This document shows, piece after piece, positions 17,636-25,148 of a stretch of DNA of 49,527 bases (positions are counted from its first letter, which is position 1; every line of letters begins with the position of its first letter). Source of the stretch: an uncultured Lachnospiraceae bacterium (lineage in GTDB: Bacteria > Bacillota > Clostridia > Lachnospirales > Lachnospiraceae); assembly GCA_945913255.1 (NCBI GenBank), contig CAMEDC010000023.1, positions 1 through 49,527 on the forward strand, given 5' to 3'. The notes beneath the pieces were generated by a model, which was not told the origin of the DNA, searched no databases, and saw only the letters and a program-made list of their open reading frames with translations. Made by a program: the position numbers and the translations under genes.

Positions 17636-18631
17636 CTATTCCACAATGATTTCGTCAAAGCTCTGGTATGCGTCATCCTTATAGTTAGCGGGAAGCTCCA
17701 GGCTAATCTTCTCAGCCGCTGCAAAGTTCACGTAAAGGCTGGGCTCGGAAATGGTTTCAAACTTCATATCGGAAGCCTTTGCCTCACCTTTCAGAACCTT
17801 TGCCGCCATCTTTCCGGTCTGCTTGCCGAGTTCAAAATACTCAAGCCCCATGGAAGCAACACAACCTGCTTTTACCTGTTCCACCTCGGAACCGAAAACA
17901 GGAATACCTGCCTTGTTTGCTTCATCCAGAACGGACTGCAACGCACTTACCACCGTATTATCCGTCAGGTTTGTGATACAGTCAACCTTATTTACCATAT
18001 CCGCTGCCGCAATCGCTACTTCAGACATTGCCGTAACACCTGTTGTCACAATTTCAAATCCGTAATTTCCGGCTGCTTCTTCATACTGGGCAACCGTACT
18101 GATGGAGTTTGCCTCGCTGGTAGTATAGATGATGCCGACAGTCTTCGCATCAGGCAGAATCTCACGAATCATCTGAAGCTGCGCATCTACTGCCAGTGCA
18201 TCACAGGTTCCGGTGAGATTTCCTACAGAGCTGCCATCCTCATTTGCCAGTCCTGCTGCAACCGGATCGGAAACTGCTGTATAAATCACGGGAATATCGG
18301 TATTCATGGTTGCATTATATGCTGTCGTTGCAGAAGGTGTTGCAATGGCACAAATCATATTTACCTTCTTTGATACAAAGTTGCTGGCGGTCATGGATGC
18401 GGTTGCAGGTTCTGCCTGCGCATTCACATAGTCAACCACAAGGTTCTGACCCTCAACGATACCTTCCTCTGCCAGGCCTGCCAGAAATCCCTCACGACAG
18501 TTGTCCAGGGAACCATGTACCGCAAACTGGGAAATACCGATGGTATAGCTGCCCTTTTCCTGTCCGCATCCGGTCAGCATGGAAGCTGCCAGAGCCACTG
18601 TCATCATTGCTGCTAAAATCTTCTTTTTCAT
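17636..18631 (-). CDS. ABC importer substrate-binding lipoprotein (TrpX-like)
   Basis: A 331-residue lipoprotein. The signal peptide MKKKILAAMMTVALAASMLTGC ends in a lipobox (LTGC, Cys22). The mature part is an ABC_sub_bind / YtnR-like periplasmic-binding fold (YTIGISQFAVHGSLDNCREGF, then VGIIYTTSEANSISTVAQYEEA). This family was previously linked to tryptophan by its T-box control. The ribosome site AAAGGAG lies upstream. It is the first gene after the T-box leader at 18756-19058. Confidence 0.92.
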   Translation of the reverse strand: MKKKILAAMMTVALAASMLTGCGQEKGSYTIGISQFAVHGSLDNCREGFLAGLAEEGIVEGQNLVVDYVNAQAEPATASMTASNFVSKKVNMICAIATPSATTAYNATMNTDIPVIYTAVSDPVAAGLANEDGSSVGNLTGTCDALAVDAQLQMIREILPDAKTVGIIYTTSEANSISTVAQYEEAAGNYGFEIVTTGVTAMSEVAIAAADMVNKVDCITNLTDNTVVSALQSVLDEANKAGIPVFGSEVEQVKAGCVASMGLEYFELGKQTGKMAAKVLKGEAKASDMKFETISEPSLYVNFAAAEKISLELPANYKDDAYQSFDEIIVE

Positions 18632-18755
18632 AATTATTTCTCCTTTTCTGCCTCTCTAGGCTGCAAATTGTTTTTTCGTTTTGCGCCTGCAGTGTTGAGT
18701 GATGTCGAAATTCTCTGTGCAAATGAGCAGCACGAAATGTCTTCTTCATTCGCAC

Positions 18756-19058
18756 AAAAAAAACGTCCCAAGCACGCATCTTCTGCGTATTTGAGACGCT
18801 GATTATACAATCATCGCGGTACCACTCAAATTGACTTTAAAGTCCACTTTCTCCGAATACCATCATATCCGTCGGCTTGATAACGGGTCCGAATCCCGCC
18901 GGTTCCTACTCTGACATTGCTTCCATTCGAAGCATCTGTCCCATCGGGCCGGCCTCAAAAGTCCATTCAGCAAAAGTTCCTATACTGCCATCCCACCACC
19001 GGCAGCTCTCTGAAATATTCCCTTAAGCTTACTACTCTTTCTCACAGGTTTAAAACTT
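18756..19058 (-). ncRNA. T-box riboswitch, tryptophan-specific (UGG specifier)
   Basis: The minus-strand leader carries the T-box sequence TGGTACCGCG (complement at 18815-18824) in an antiterminator. A terminator follows at 18799-18764, a long stem ending in eight Ts. In Stem I the AG-bulge and distal elements read CAGAGAGC and GGTGGTGGGATGG. The specifier context is GAA-TGG-AC, with the codon at 18965-18963, that is UGG for tRNA-Trp. Uncharged tRNA-Trp would favour antitermination and turn on the importer. Confidence 0.92.
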
Positions 19059-19064
19059 ATGAAT

Positions 19065-19093
19065 AGAATATGGCAATTTATTTCATTTGTCAA
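19065..19093 (-). promoter_or_regulatory. Promoter of the T-box/ABC operon
   Basis: On the minus strand, TTGACA (19093-19088) and TATTCT (19070-19065) are separated by 17 bases. The -35 box is consensus. Transcription would start near 19058 and read through the T-box leader. The promoter overlaps the region just downstream of the GNAT gene stop. Confidence 0.85.
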
Positions 19094-19102
19094 GAAGTTT
19101 TT

Positions 19103-19645
19103 TTACTTTTTCCTGTATCTCCTGTAATAGTAATAGCTTTCACTGACCATATTGGGCTGCTTGTGGCCTATCGGGGTTCTCTTCTCAAACAATTCAAACC
19201 CCGCTTTCTGTGCAACTCTGCAGGACGCTTCATTTGCACAATCAATTGTCAAAATCATATACGGCAGTTCCGATACTCTCATGCACCACTCAAATAATCC
19301 GTTCAGTGCCTCCGTTGCGTACCCGTTTCCCTGATAAGCCTCATCCATGAAGTATGCCATTTCCACTTCATTCAGCGTATCCTCCAGGCCCATTCCTACC
19401 ATTCCAATCAAAAGATTGCTTTCTTTCAAAGCTACCGCATACCGCTTATTCTTATATACATCAGTAGAATCCTTCTGGGTCTGATGCCAGTCTATGTATC
19501 CGCGAAAGCTTTCCGGTTCAGGGCTGTTCTCCGACCAGTCTTTCATGAAACGCACTACATTCTTCTGCCAGACAATATGAAAAAGTTGATTTTTATCTCC
19601 CTGCTCCAAATCTCTGATAATTAGTCTCGGTGTCTCAATATACAT
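19103..19645 (-). CDS. GNAT N-acetyltransferase, RimJ/RimL type
   Basis: A 180-residue acetyltransferase of the Acetyltransf_3 type. It opens YIETPRLIIRDLEQGD. The acetyl-CoA motif is DEAYQGNGYATEALNGLF and the C-terminal motif is ANEASCRVAQKAGFELFE. Proteins of this type modify N-terminal amines of ribosomal proteins or detoxify small molecules; the substrate here is unknown. It is the last gene of the rsgA-radical SAM-GNAT series on this strand. Confidence 0.88.
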   Translation of the reverse strand: MYIETPRLIIRDLEQGDKNQLFHIVWQKNVVRFMKDWSENSPEPESFRGYIDWHQTQKDSTDVYKNKRYAVALKESNLLIGMVGMGLEDTLNEVEMAYFMDEAYQGNGYATEALNGLFEWCMRVSELPYMILTIDCANEASCRVAQKAGFELFEKRTPIGHKQPNMVSESYYYYRRYRKK

Positions 19646-19686
19646 TTCTTTTCCCTTTCTTCCTACTGGTTAAACCCAATTTCTCC

Positions 19687-20556
19687 CTAAAACAACGTCA
19701 TTTGTTCCCCTGCTGTCTTGTCCTCATACTCATGCATATACGCGAACAATTGGTTCGTATCACATACCATCCCCGCAGCCTTACATTCCTTTTGCAGAAG
19801 TTCCCATAAATAAGCCTCATTAGGTACCGGCAGTTCATAGGCATTTCCGTAGGTATGAATATACCTCTCCTTTATACCGGGGAAATGCCTGTCCAACTGC
19901 TGATAAAAATACTGCCTGTCCCCATCCCGCAGCGTCAGCCCGATTCCAAAGGTAAGCACACCGTAAACCTTCGCCTCCCGGCAGAGGCGGAGCAGACCGG
20001 AGATATTTTCTTCTGTGTCATTGATAAACGGCAAAATCGGTGTCATCCAGACAATCGTCGGAATCCCCTCATCCCGCAGAATATTCAGTACCTCTGCCCG
20101 CCTGCTTGTAGGACAGACATTCGGTTCCAGAACTTTGCAAAGTTCATCCTCATAGGTAGTCAGCGTTATCTGCACCACACATTTTGCCTTCCGGTGAATG
20201 CTTTTGAGCAAATCCAAATCACGGAGTATCCTGTCCGATTTTGTCTGAATTGCAAGTCCGAATCCATAAGCATCAATCAGTTCCAGGCATCTCCTGGTCA
20301 GCTTTAACTCCTCTTCATAATGCAGATAAGGGTCACTCATGGAGCCGGTTCCAATCATACATTTTTTCCGCTTGCTCCGAAGCGCCTTTTCCAGAAGCTC
20401 CGGAGCGTTCTTCTTGACCTCAATATCCTCAAAGGGATGTTTCATCTGATAGCAGGTGCTTCGGGCATCACAATAAATACAGCCATGGGTACAGCCGCGA
20501 TAAATATTCATTCCGTTCTGTGCTGATAGAATTCCCTTTACCTCTACCTGATGCAT
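19687..20556 (-). CDS. SPL-family radical SAM protein
   Basis: A 289-residue radical S-adenosylmethionine enzyme. The [4Fe-4S] cluster motif CTHGCIYC (CX3CX2C) lies at about residues 23-30 after NIYRGC. GTGSMSDPYLHYEEEL and the Q-T-K-S-D-R segment fit the SPL-like (spore photoproduct lyase-related, Rv2578c-like) group. The C-terminus has no SplB-type extra domain that I recognise. Its true reaction is unknown, and annotation as a DNA repair lyase would be unsafe. Confidence 0.85.
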   Translation of the reverse strand: MHQVEVKGILSAQNGMNIYRGCTHGCIYCDARSTCYQMKHPFEDIEVKKNAPELLEKALRSKRKKCMIGTGSMSDPYLHYEEELKLTRRCLELIDAYGFGLAIQTKSDRILRDLDLLKSIHRKAKCVVQITLTTYEDELCKVLEPNVCPTSRRAEVLNILRDEGIPTIVWMTPILPFINDTEENISGLLRLCREAKVYGVLTFGIGLTLRDGDRQYFYQQLDRHFPGIKERYIHTYGNAYELPVPNEAYLWELLQKECKAAGMVCDTNQLFAYMHEYEDKTAGEQMTLF

Positions 20557-20688
20557 ACAATCTCTCCCGTCAATTTCTCATTCTGCCACATAAACAGCAC
20601 CGCAATCGAAAGTACCTTTGATACTGACTTCGTATTGTCTCATTTTACTTCTCCAACGCCATTCCTGTCAATGAATCAAAAGCTTTCC

Positions 20689-21726
20689 TTACTCCCACTC
20701 TATCCTGGAATTGCGCCTATACTTCTGCTTCAGTTTACTCATTTTCCGTTCCAACACAGCCTCCCTCTGCTTTGCATATTGTTCTTCCCGCTTCATGGCA
20801 AGATAAGTCTGCCATCTTTTCTCTGTCAGCCTTCCGTCCTCCAGTGCAGCCCTGATGGCACAGCCGGGCTCCCCGCTATGCGTGCAATTACCAAACCTGC
20901 ACTGCCGGCTCAAGGCTTCCACATCCCCGAAGGTGATTGCAACACCCTCCTGTGCCTCGCTGACATGAAGTGTCCGCATCCCCGGCGTATCGATGATTCT
21001 ACCGCCGGCCTGTATCACCGTTCCATCCGGCAGTGTAATCTGCTCCGGCAGTCGGAAGCACTGCCTGTAGGTGGTGGTATGCCTGCCCTGGGAGTCTGAT
21101 TCCCGTATCGCTCCTGTTTTCATCTCCTCTCTTCCCATTAGAGCATTCATCAGAGAAGACTTCCCCACACCGGAGGAACCCGTGAGCACAACCACCTTTT
21201 CCTTTCCGACAAAGGGCGCCAATGCCTGCATTCCTTCTCCCGTTCTCGAAGAAAGACATAGTATCTCTACGCCGGGAGCTGTTTTTTGTGCCCGGCTTCG
21301 ATATTCCTCCACATTCTCACAGACATCCGCCTTACTCAAAATCAAAACCGGAGTACCGCCGCTCTGCCATGCCACGGTAAGATACCGCTCCAGCTTTGTC
21401 TCGTGAAAATCCCCATTCAGGGACATCACAATAAATACATAATCAAAGTTTGCGGCAACCGCCTGATCCGGCTGCCCCGGAGTGGCATTCAACCGCATAA
21501 ACACGGATTTCCTCGGCAAAACCTTTGTGATGATGCTGTCTCCCTGCTCCTGATAATTTACTTCCACCCTGTCTCCCACGGTGGGAAATACTTCCTTCCT
21601 GCCGGGCTGTAAAAACTCAGCGGTTTTCATTCTTCCAAAGAAGCGGTTCTCTCCCGCTTCCAACTCATACCGTCCTCTGTGAACGGTTGTCACATATGCT
21701 GTATTAATTTCCATTTTTCCTCTCAT
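20689..21726 (-). CDS. rsgA: Ribosome small-subunit-dependent GTPase A
   Basis: A circularly permuted GTPase that assists late 30S subunit assembly. An OB-fold N-terminus (RYELEAGENRFFGRMKT) comes first. The permuted GTPase motifs follow in the order G4 (LILSKADV), G1 (VLTGSSGVGKSSLMNALMG), G3 (IDTPGMR). A C-terminal zinc domain carries CRFGNCTHSGEPGC. The start is uncertain: ATG 21726 is preceded by a GGGGGCGG stretch, ATG 21714 by AGAGG. A TTG at 21750 extends the frame but lacks a ribosome site. Confidence 0.93.
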   Translation of the reverse strand: MRGKMEINTAYVTTVHRGRYELEAGENRFFGRMKTAEFLQPGRKEVFPTVGDRVEVNYQEQGDSIITKVLPRKSVFMRLNATPGQPDQAVAANFDYVFIVMSLNGDFHETKLERYLTVAWQSGGTPVLILSKADVCENVEEYRSRAQKTAPGVEILCLSSRTGEGMQALAPFVGKEKVVVLTGSSGVGKSSLMNALMGREEMKTGAIRESDSQGRHTTTYRQCFRLPEQITLPDGTVIQAGGRIIDTPGMRTLHVSEAQEGVAITFGDVEALSRQCRFGNCTHSGEPGCAIRAALEDGRLTEKRWQTYLAMKREEQYAKQREAVLERKMSKLKQKYRRNSRIEWE

Positions 21727-21764
21727 TCTGCCGCCCCCGCGGCTCTCCAATCTCTAAAAAAGGG

Positions 21765-21796
21765 TACAAAAAAGGAACACTATTACGTGTTCCTTT
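21765..21796 (-). terminator. Terminator/attenuator upstream of rsgA
   Basis: A perfect 10-bp stem (AAAGGAACAC / GTGTTCCTTT) has a six-base loop. On the minus strand it is followed by six Ts. It lies 39 bases before the rsgA start and about 140 bases downstream of a promoter, so it may attenuate rsgA expression as well as ending the small leader transcript. Confidence 0.8.
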
Positions 21797-21849
21797 CAAA
21801 AATCTTATTCTTGATACGACACAGTTAATAGCATGTTACAAATCCAAAT

Positions 21850-21891
21850 TCAGTTTTCAGATGCTCCCTCAATTTCGTTTCTCTTTTTCAT
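21850..21891 (-). CDS. Possible 13-residue leader peptide before rsgA
   Basis: This tiny frame encodes MKKRNEIEGASEN. It has a strong ribosome site (AAGGAG, about nine bases before the ATG). It sits between a good promoter (21941-21969) and a strong terminator (21765-21796), which is the layout of a leader peptide controlling attenuation. There is no run of a single amino acid codon that would name the signal. It could also be a small RNA gene with a chance ORF. Confidence 0.4.
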   Translation of the reverse strand: MKKRNEIEGASEN

Positions 21892-21940
21892 AAAACATCA
21901 CTCCTTACTGTCAGATTTTTTCATGCATGAATACGGTTAC

Positions 21941-21969
21941 ACTTTATCTTATCCTGCCTGCAAAGTCAA
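21941..21969 (-). promoter_or_regulatory. Promoter of the rsgA leader
   Basis: On the minus strand, TTGACT (21969-21964) and TAAAGT (21946-21941) are separated by 17 bases. It lies in the 200-base space between kdpE and rsgA. No other gene is visible there apart from the 13-residue leader frame. Confidence 0.65.
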
Positions 21970-21997
21970 TCATTTTTTTCTCTACCTGCATCAATTT

Positions 21998-22699
21998 TTA
22001 CTCCACCTTCAACATCCGGTATCCCACTCCGACATGGGTCTGGATATACTGGACGGAATCGGAGTTTTGCTCCAGCTTTTTGCGGAGTGTTGCCATAAAC
22101 ACCCGCAGGGACGCCACATCATTTTCCCAGCTGTGTCCCCAGATGTTCTGCGTAATGAAGGTGTGGGTTAATACCTTCCCCACATTTTTGGAAAGCAGGC
22201 AAAGAAGCTTATATTCAATCGGCGTCAGGTGCAATTCTTCTCCCTCCAGATAGGCACAGCCCGCCGAATAATCCACCCGGAGTTTTCCGTTCACAAAGAC
22301 AGAGGAAGCCGTCTGCTGCTCTCCCTGCCCTGCTGCCAGTCTCCGCTCGGTTACCCGTAGTCGAGCCAACAGTTCCTCCACCGAAAAGGGTTTTGTCAGG
22401 TAATCGTCCGCACCGGCATCCAGTGCCTCCACCTTATCGCTGTCCTCACTTCTGGCACTGATGATGATAATCGGCACATTGGACCAGGTGCGGATTTTTT
22501 TGATCACCTCAATCCCGTCCATATCGGGCAGTCCCAGATCAAGCAGTACAATATCCGGATTGTGGGAAGACACCTCAAGGATTGCCGCCTCCCCGTTTGC
22601 CGCAGTCAGGTACCTGTAATCATGTGCTTTTAGAGTTGTGGTCATCAGGTTCTGTACCGGTCTGTCGTCCTCAACAATTAATATTAATGTCTTATTCAA
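21998..22699 (-). CDS. kdpE: KdpE-like response regulator
   Basis: A 233-residue OmpR-type regulator. The receiver domain has the acidic pocket EDD near the N-terminus, the phosphorylated Asp in IVLLDLGLPDMDG, and the conserved Lys in YLTKPFS. The C-terminal winged-helix domain is LTPIEYKLLCLLSKNVGKVLTH through VGVGYRM. The best family match is KdpE (RSEDSDKVEALDAGADDYLTKPF). It overlaps the sensor gene by eight bases and completes a potassium-uptake operon. It probably binds the TTTATAC-type repeats at 26529-26612. Confidence 0.9.
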   Translation of the reverse strand: MNKTLILIVEDDRPVQNLMTTTLKAHDYRYLTAANGEAAILEVSSHNPDIVLLDLGLPDMDGIEVIKKIRTWSNVPIIIISARSEDSDKVEALDAGADDYLTKPFSVEELLARLRVTERRLAAGQGEQQTASSVFVNGKLRVDYSAGCAYLEGEELHLTPIEYKLLCLLSKNVGKVLTHTFITQNIWGHSWENDVASLRVFMATLRKKLEQNSDSVQYIQTHVGVGYRMLKVE

Positions 22700-24341
22700 C
22701 TAAATCGACCTCCTCTGTCGGCAATGAAAATGTAAATATCGCTCCCTGCGGCGTATTGTCTGTCAGTTCCAGTTTCCCGCCGTGTGCCGTAACAATGGAT
22801 TTACAGAGAGGCAGGCCAAGTCCAAGACTTCTCCTGCTGTCAGCAATGCTTTTGGCACCGCTGTAAAACATTTCAAACACAGAAGCTTTCCTGTCATCCG
22901 GAATACCCGGTCCGTTGTCCGCAATGCACACAAGCGCCTTATCCTGCTTCTTTTTCGTGGTTATCACAATCTCCGAGTTTTTCTGTGTATATTTAATCGC
23001 ATTATCCACGATATTGATTATCACCTGGACAATCAGCCTGGCATCTGCCTTTACAAGGATGAAATCCTCCGATGTTCTGAAAACAATTCTGTGCTCCACC
23101 TTTTTCCTGCTGATGTGCTGCAATGCCTCCGTAATGATTTCATCCAGGCTCTCTACCTGCATACGAATGTTGAGCTGCCCTTCTTCAATTCTTGTCACGG
23201 AAAGCAGATTCTCCACCAGATTGATCAGCCACATGGAGTCATCATAGATATCCGAATAGAGCTGCTGCTTCGTCTCTGCGTCAAACTTCTCCCCGTTTGA
23301 CAGCAGGTTGCTTGCGTTGCCGGAAATCGAGGTGAGCGGCGTCCGTAAATCATGGGAAATGGACCGAAGCAGATTAGCTCTTAATTGTTCCTTCTGTGCG
23401 ACAAGTGCTGCTTCTGCCTTCTCGCGCGCGTTTTTCTCATTTTCAAGCGCCAGGGCACATTCTCCGAGAATCGACAGCAGAATACTGTTTTCAAAGGCAT
23501 CCAGCGGTTTGTCCTGAATCACGATTCCCACCACGCCGTACACAGCGTTGCTTGTGCGAATGGACAGATACAGGCATTTTGCATCTGACAGTGTATCCGT
23601 CGTCGCTCCTGCATGTTTATTGTTCTTATAAACCCAGAATGCAACCGCCCTTTCGTTTTCTGTCAGATATTCCACACAATCTGTTTCTCCGCTGACCGAA
23701 AAGAATTTCGGCGGTTCCAGTGCGTCATTCTCCGCAAGAGAAATCAACATATCCCGGTTCATCAGTTTCATCAGCTGCGTCGCCGTTACCGTAACAATTT
23801 CTTCTCTTTCCCGGACTCCCTCCAACAACTGATTTGTGTCAAACAGGATTTTTGTCCGATAAGCCGCCTGGGCAGCCTGCTTCGCCTGCCTTTTCAGGCG
23901 GATTGCCAGAGAGCCGGTCAGAAAGGCAGCGATAAACATTGTGATAAAGGTTATCGGATAGTCTTTTTCATATGCCGTCAGCGTATATCTTGGCTCTGTA
24001 AAGAAAAAGTTAAATACAATAACACTTACCACAGATGCAATGAGGCTGTATATCTGGTGTGTCGTAATAACTGCCGTAATCAGCACCCCAAGGATATAGA
24101 CCATAATGATATTGGCTTCGCTCATGCCAAGCTTCCAGAAACCATGTCCTAACAACGTGGCGGCGATAATCATGCCGACACTTTTGAACATATCCGGTAC
24201 ATTCCATAAATGCTCTGTCTTACTTCTGGCCTTCTTTTCCCGATAAACCATTTCCGCGGTGCTGCCCGGAATGATATGCACATCCGGATTCGGAGCCTGT
24301 GCAATCAGTTTTTCTGTCAGAGTCGGTTTATTCTCCTTCAT
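22692..24341 (-). CDS. kdpD: KdpD-like sensor histidine kinase, N-terminally shortened
   Basis: About 549 residues. A short tail of the universal-stress-like domain (LIAQAPNPDVHIIPGS) is followed by a four-helix DUF4118 membrane domain, a GAF-like domain (about 200-330), the phospho-acceptor His in SISHDLRTPLTS, and an ATPase domain with VDNAIKYTQ, ADNGPGIPDD and GLGLPLCKSIV. E. coli KdpD is about 890 residues; its first part, including the ATP-binding KdpD domain and most of the USP domain, is absent. I chose ATG 24341 (GAGGG upstream). It overlaps the 3' end of the small membrane protein gene. Confidence 0.9.
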   Translation of the reverse strand: MKENKPTLTEKLIAQAPNPDVHIIPGSTAEMVYREKKARSKTEHLWNVPDMFKSVGMIIAATLLGHGFWKLGMSEANIIMVYILGVLITAVITTHQIYSLIASVVSVIVFNFFFTEPRYTLTAYEKDYPITFITMFIAAFLTGSLAIRLKRQAKQAAQAAYRTKILFDTNQLLEGVREREEIVTVTATQLMKLMNRDMLISLAENDALEPPKFFSVSGETDCVEYLTENERAVAFWVYKNNKHAGATTDTLSDAKCLYLSIRTSNAVYGVVGIVIQDKPLDAFENSILLSILGECALALENEKNAREKAEAALVAQKEQLRANLLRSISHDLRTPLTSISGNASNLLSNGEKFDAETKQQLYSDIYDDSMWLINLVENLLSVTRIEEGQLNIRMQVESLDEIITEALQHISRKKVEHRIVFRTSEDFILVKADARLIVQVIINIVDNAIKYTQKNSEIVITTKKKQDKALVCIADNGPGIPDDRKASVFEMFYSGAKSIADSRRSLGLGLPLCKSIVTAHGGKLELTDNTPQGAIFTFSLPTEEVDLVE

Positions 24342-24465
24342 CTGGATTTCCCTCATCTTCCCGCTTCGCGGCGATTTCTTCCAGGAAAGCATCTACCTTT
24401 CTCACGACGATACCCCCTATGACAATGGTCAGAAGAAACGCCAGCAATACGATTCCTGTTTCCAT
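24328..24465 (-). CDS. 45-residue single-pass membrane protein in the Ktr/Kdp operon
   Basis: This small frame starts METGIVLLAFLLTIVIGGIV, a single transmembrane helix at residues 4-21, and continues with a charged cytoplasmic tail (RKVDAFLEEIAAKRE, then an acidic end). It has an excellent ribosome site, GGAGGTGG. It fills the gap between ktrA (24 bp) and kdpD, overlapping the kdpD start by 14 bases. I do not recognise a family. Small hydrophobic partners such as KdpF are known for K+ systems, but no homology is claimed. A role as an accessory of KtrAB or the sensor is inference. Confidence 0.7.
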   Translation of the reverse strand: METGIVLLAFLLTIVIGGIVVRKVDAFLEEIAAKREDEGNPDEGE

Positions 24466-24489
24466 TATACCACCTCCGCTCAACTTCTC

Positions 24490-25137
24490 CTATAGATGGA
24501 AACATTTCTGCATATCCCTGTTATTGCCAAGCACCAGCATCGCCTCGCCGTCCGTAAAACGGGTATCCGGAGTAATCGTCAGTTCCAGCTTACCGCCCCT
24601 CTTTAATGCCATGATATTAATATTGTATTTCCGCCGGATATTCATTTCCCCCACCGTCTTCCCGACCCAGGCTTCCGGCACAGCAATTTCAAAAATTGCA
24701 CAGTCATCATCCAATTCGATATAATCCAGAATGTGGTCGGAGCTGTAACGGATTGCCGTCCATGTGGCCAGCTGCTTTTCGGGATAGACAATTTCGTCCG
24801 CCCCGTTTCGAAGCAGAAACTTCGCGTGTACATCCCGTGCCGCTCTGGACACCACCATTTTTGCCCCCAGTTCCTTCAGCAAAGAAGTCGTCTCCAGGGA
24901 ACTCTGGAAATCATTTCCGATGGCAACAATGCAGACATCATAATTTCCGACTCCCAGAGAACGAAGAAATGCCTCATTCATGCTGTCTCCTATCTGGGCA
25001 TTCGTCACATAGGGCAGTACATCCTCCACCCTCTCTTCCTGCTTATCGATTGCCATCACCTCATGGTTCAGCTCATGCAGCTTCATTGCAATATGTTTTC
25101 CGAATCTTCCAAGTCCTATCAACAATATGGATTTCAT
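24490..25137 (-). CDS. ktrA: Potassium uptake regulatory subunit KtrA/TrkA
   Basis: A 215-residue cytoplasmic RCK protein. The N-terminal Rossmann domain binds nucleotide (SILLIGLGRFGKHIAMKLHE, with the acidic residue in AIDKQEE). The C-terminal RCK_C (TrkA_C) domain runs from about residue 140 (IFEIAVPEAWVGKTVGEMNI). It gates the KtrB channel, encoded immediately upstream (11 bp). RCK_C domains of this type can bind c-di-AMP, which is family knowledge. Confidence 0.92.
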   Translation of the reverse strand: MKSILLIGLGRFGKHIAMKLHELNHEVMAIDKQEERVEDVLPYVTNAQIGDSMNEAFLRSLGVGNYDVCIVAIGNDFQSSLETTSLLKELGAKMVVSRAARDVHAKFLLRNGADEIVYPEKQLATWTAIRYSSDHILDYIELDDDCAIFEIAVPEAWVGKTVGEMNIRRKYNINIMALKRGGKLELTITPDTRFTDGEAMLVLGNNRDMQKCFHL

Positions 25138-25148
25138 CTTCCATCCCC

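Noticed and set aside
18492..18779. Minus-strand frame covering the end of the T-box leader and the start of the lipoprotein gene
   Set aside because: It runs through the terminator hairpin and overlaps the signal peptide in another frame; it is an accidental frame.
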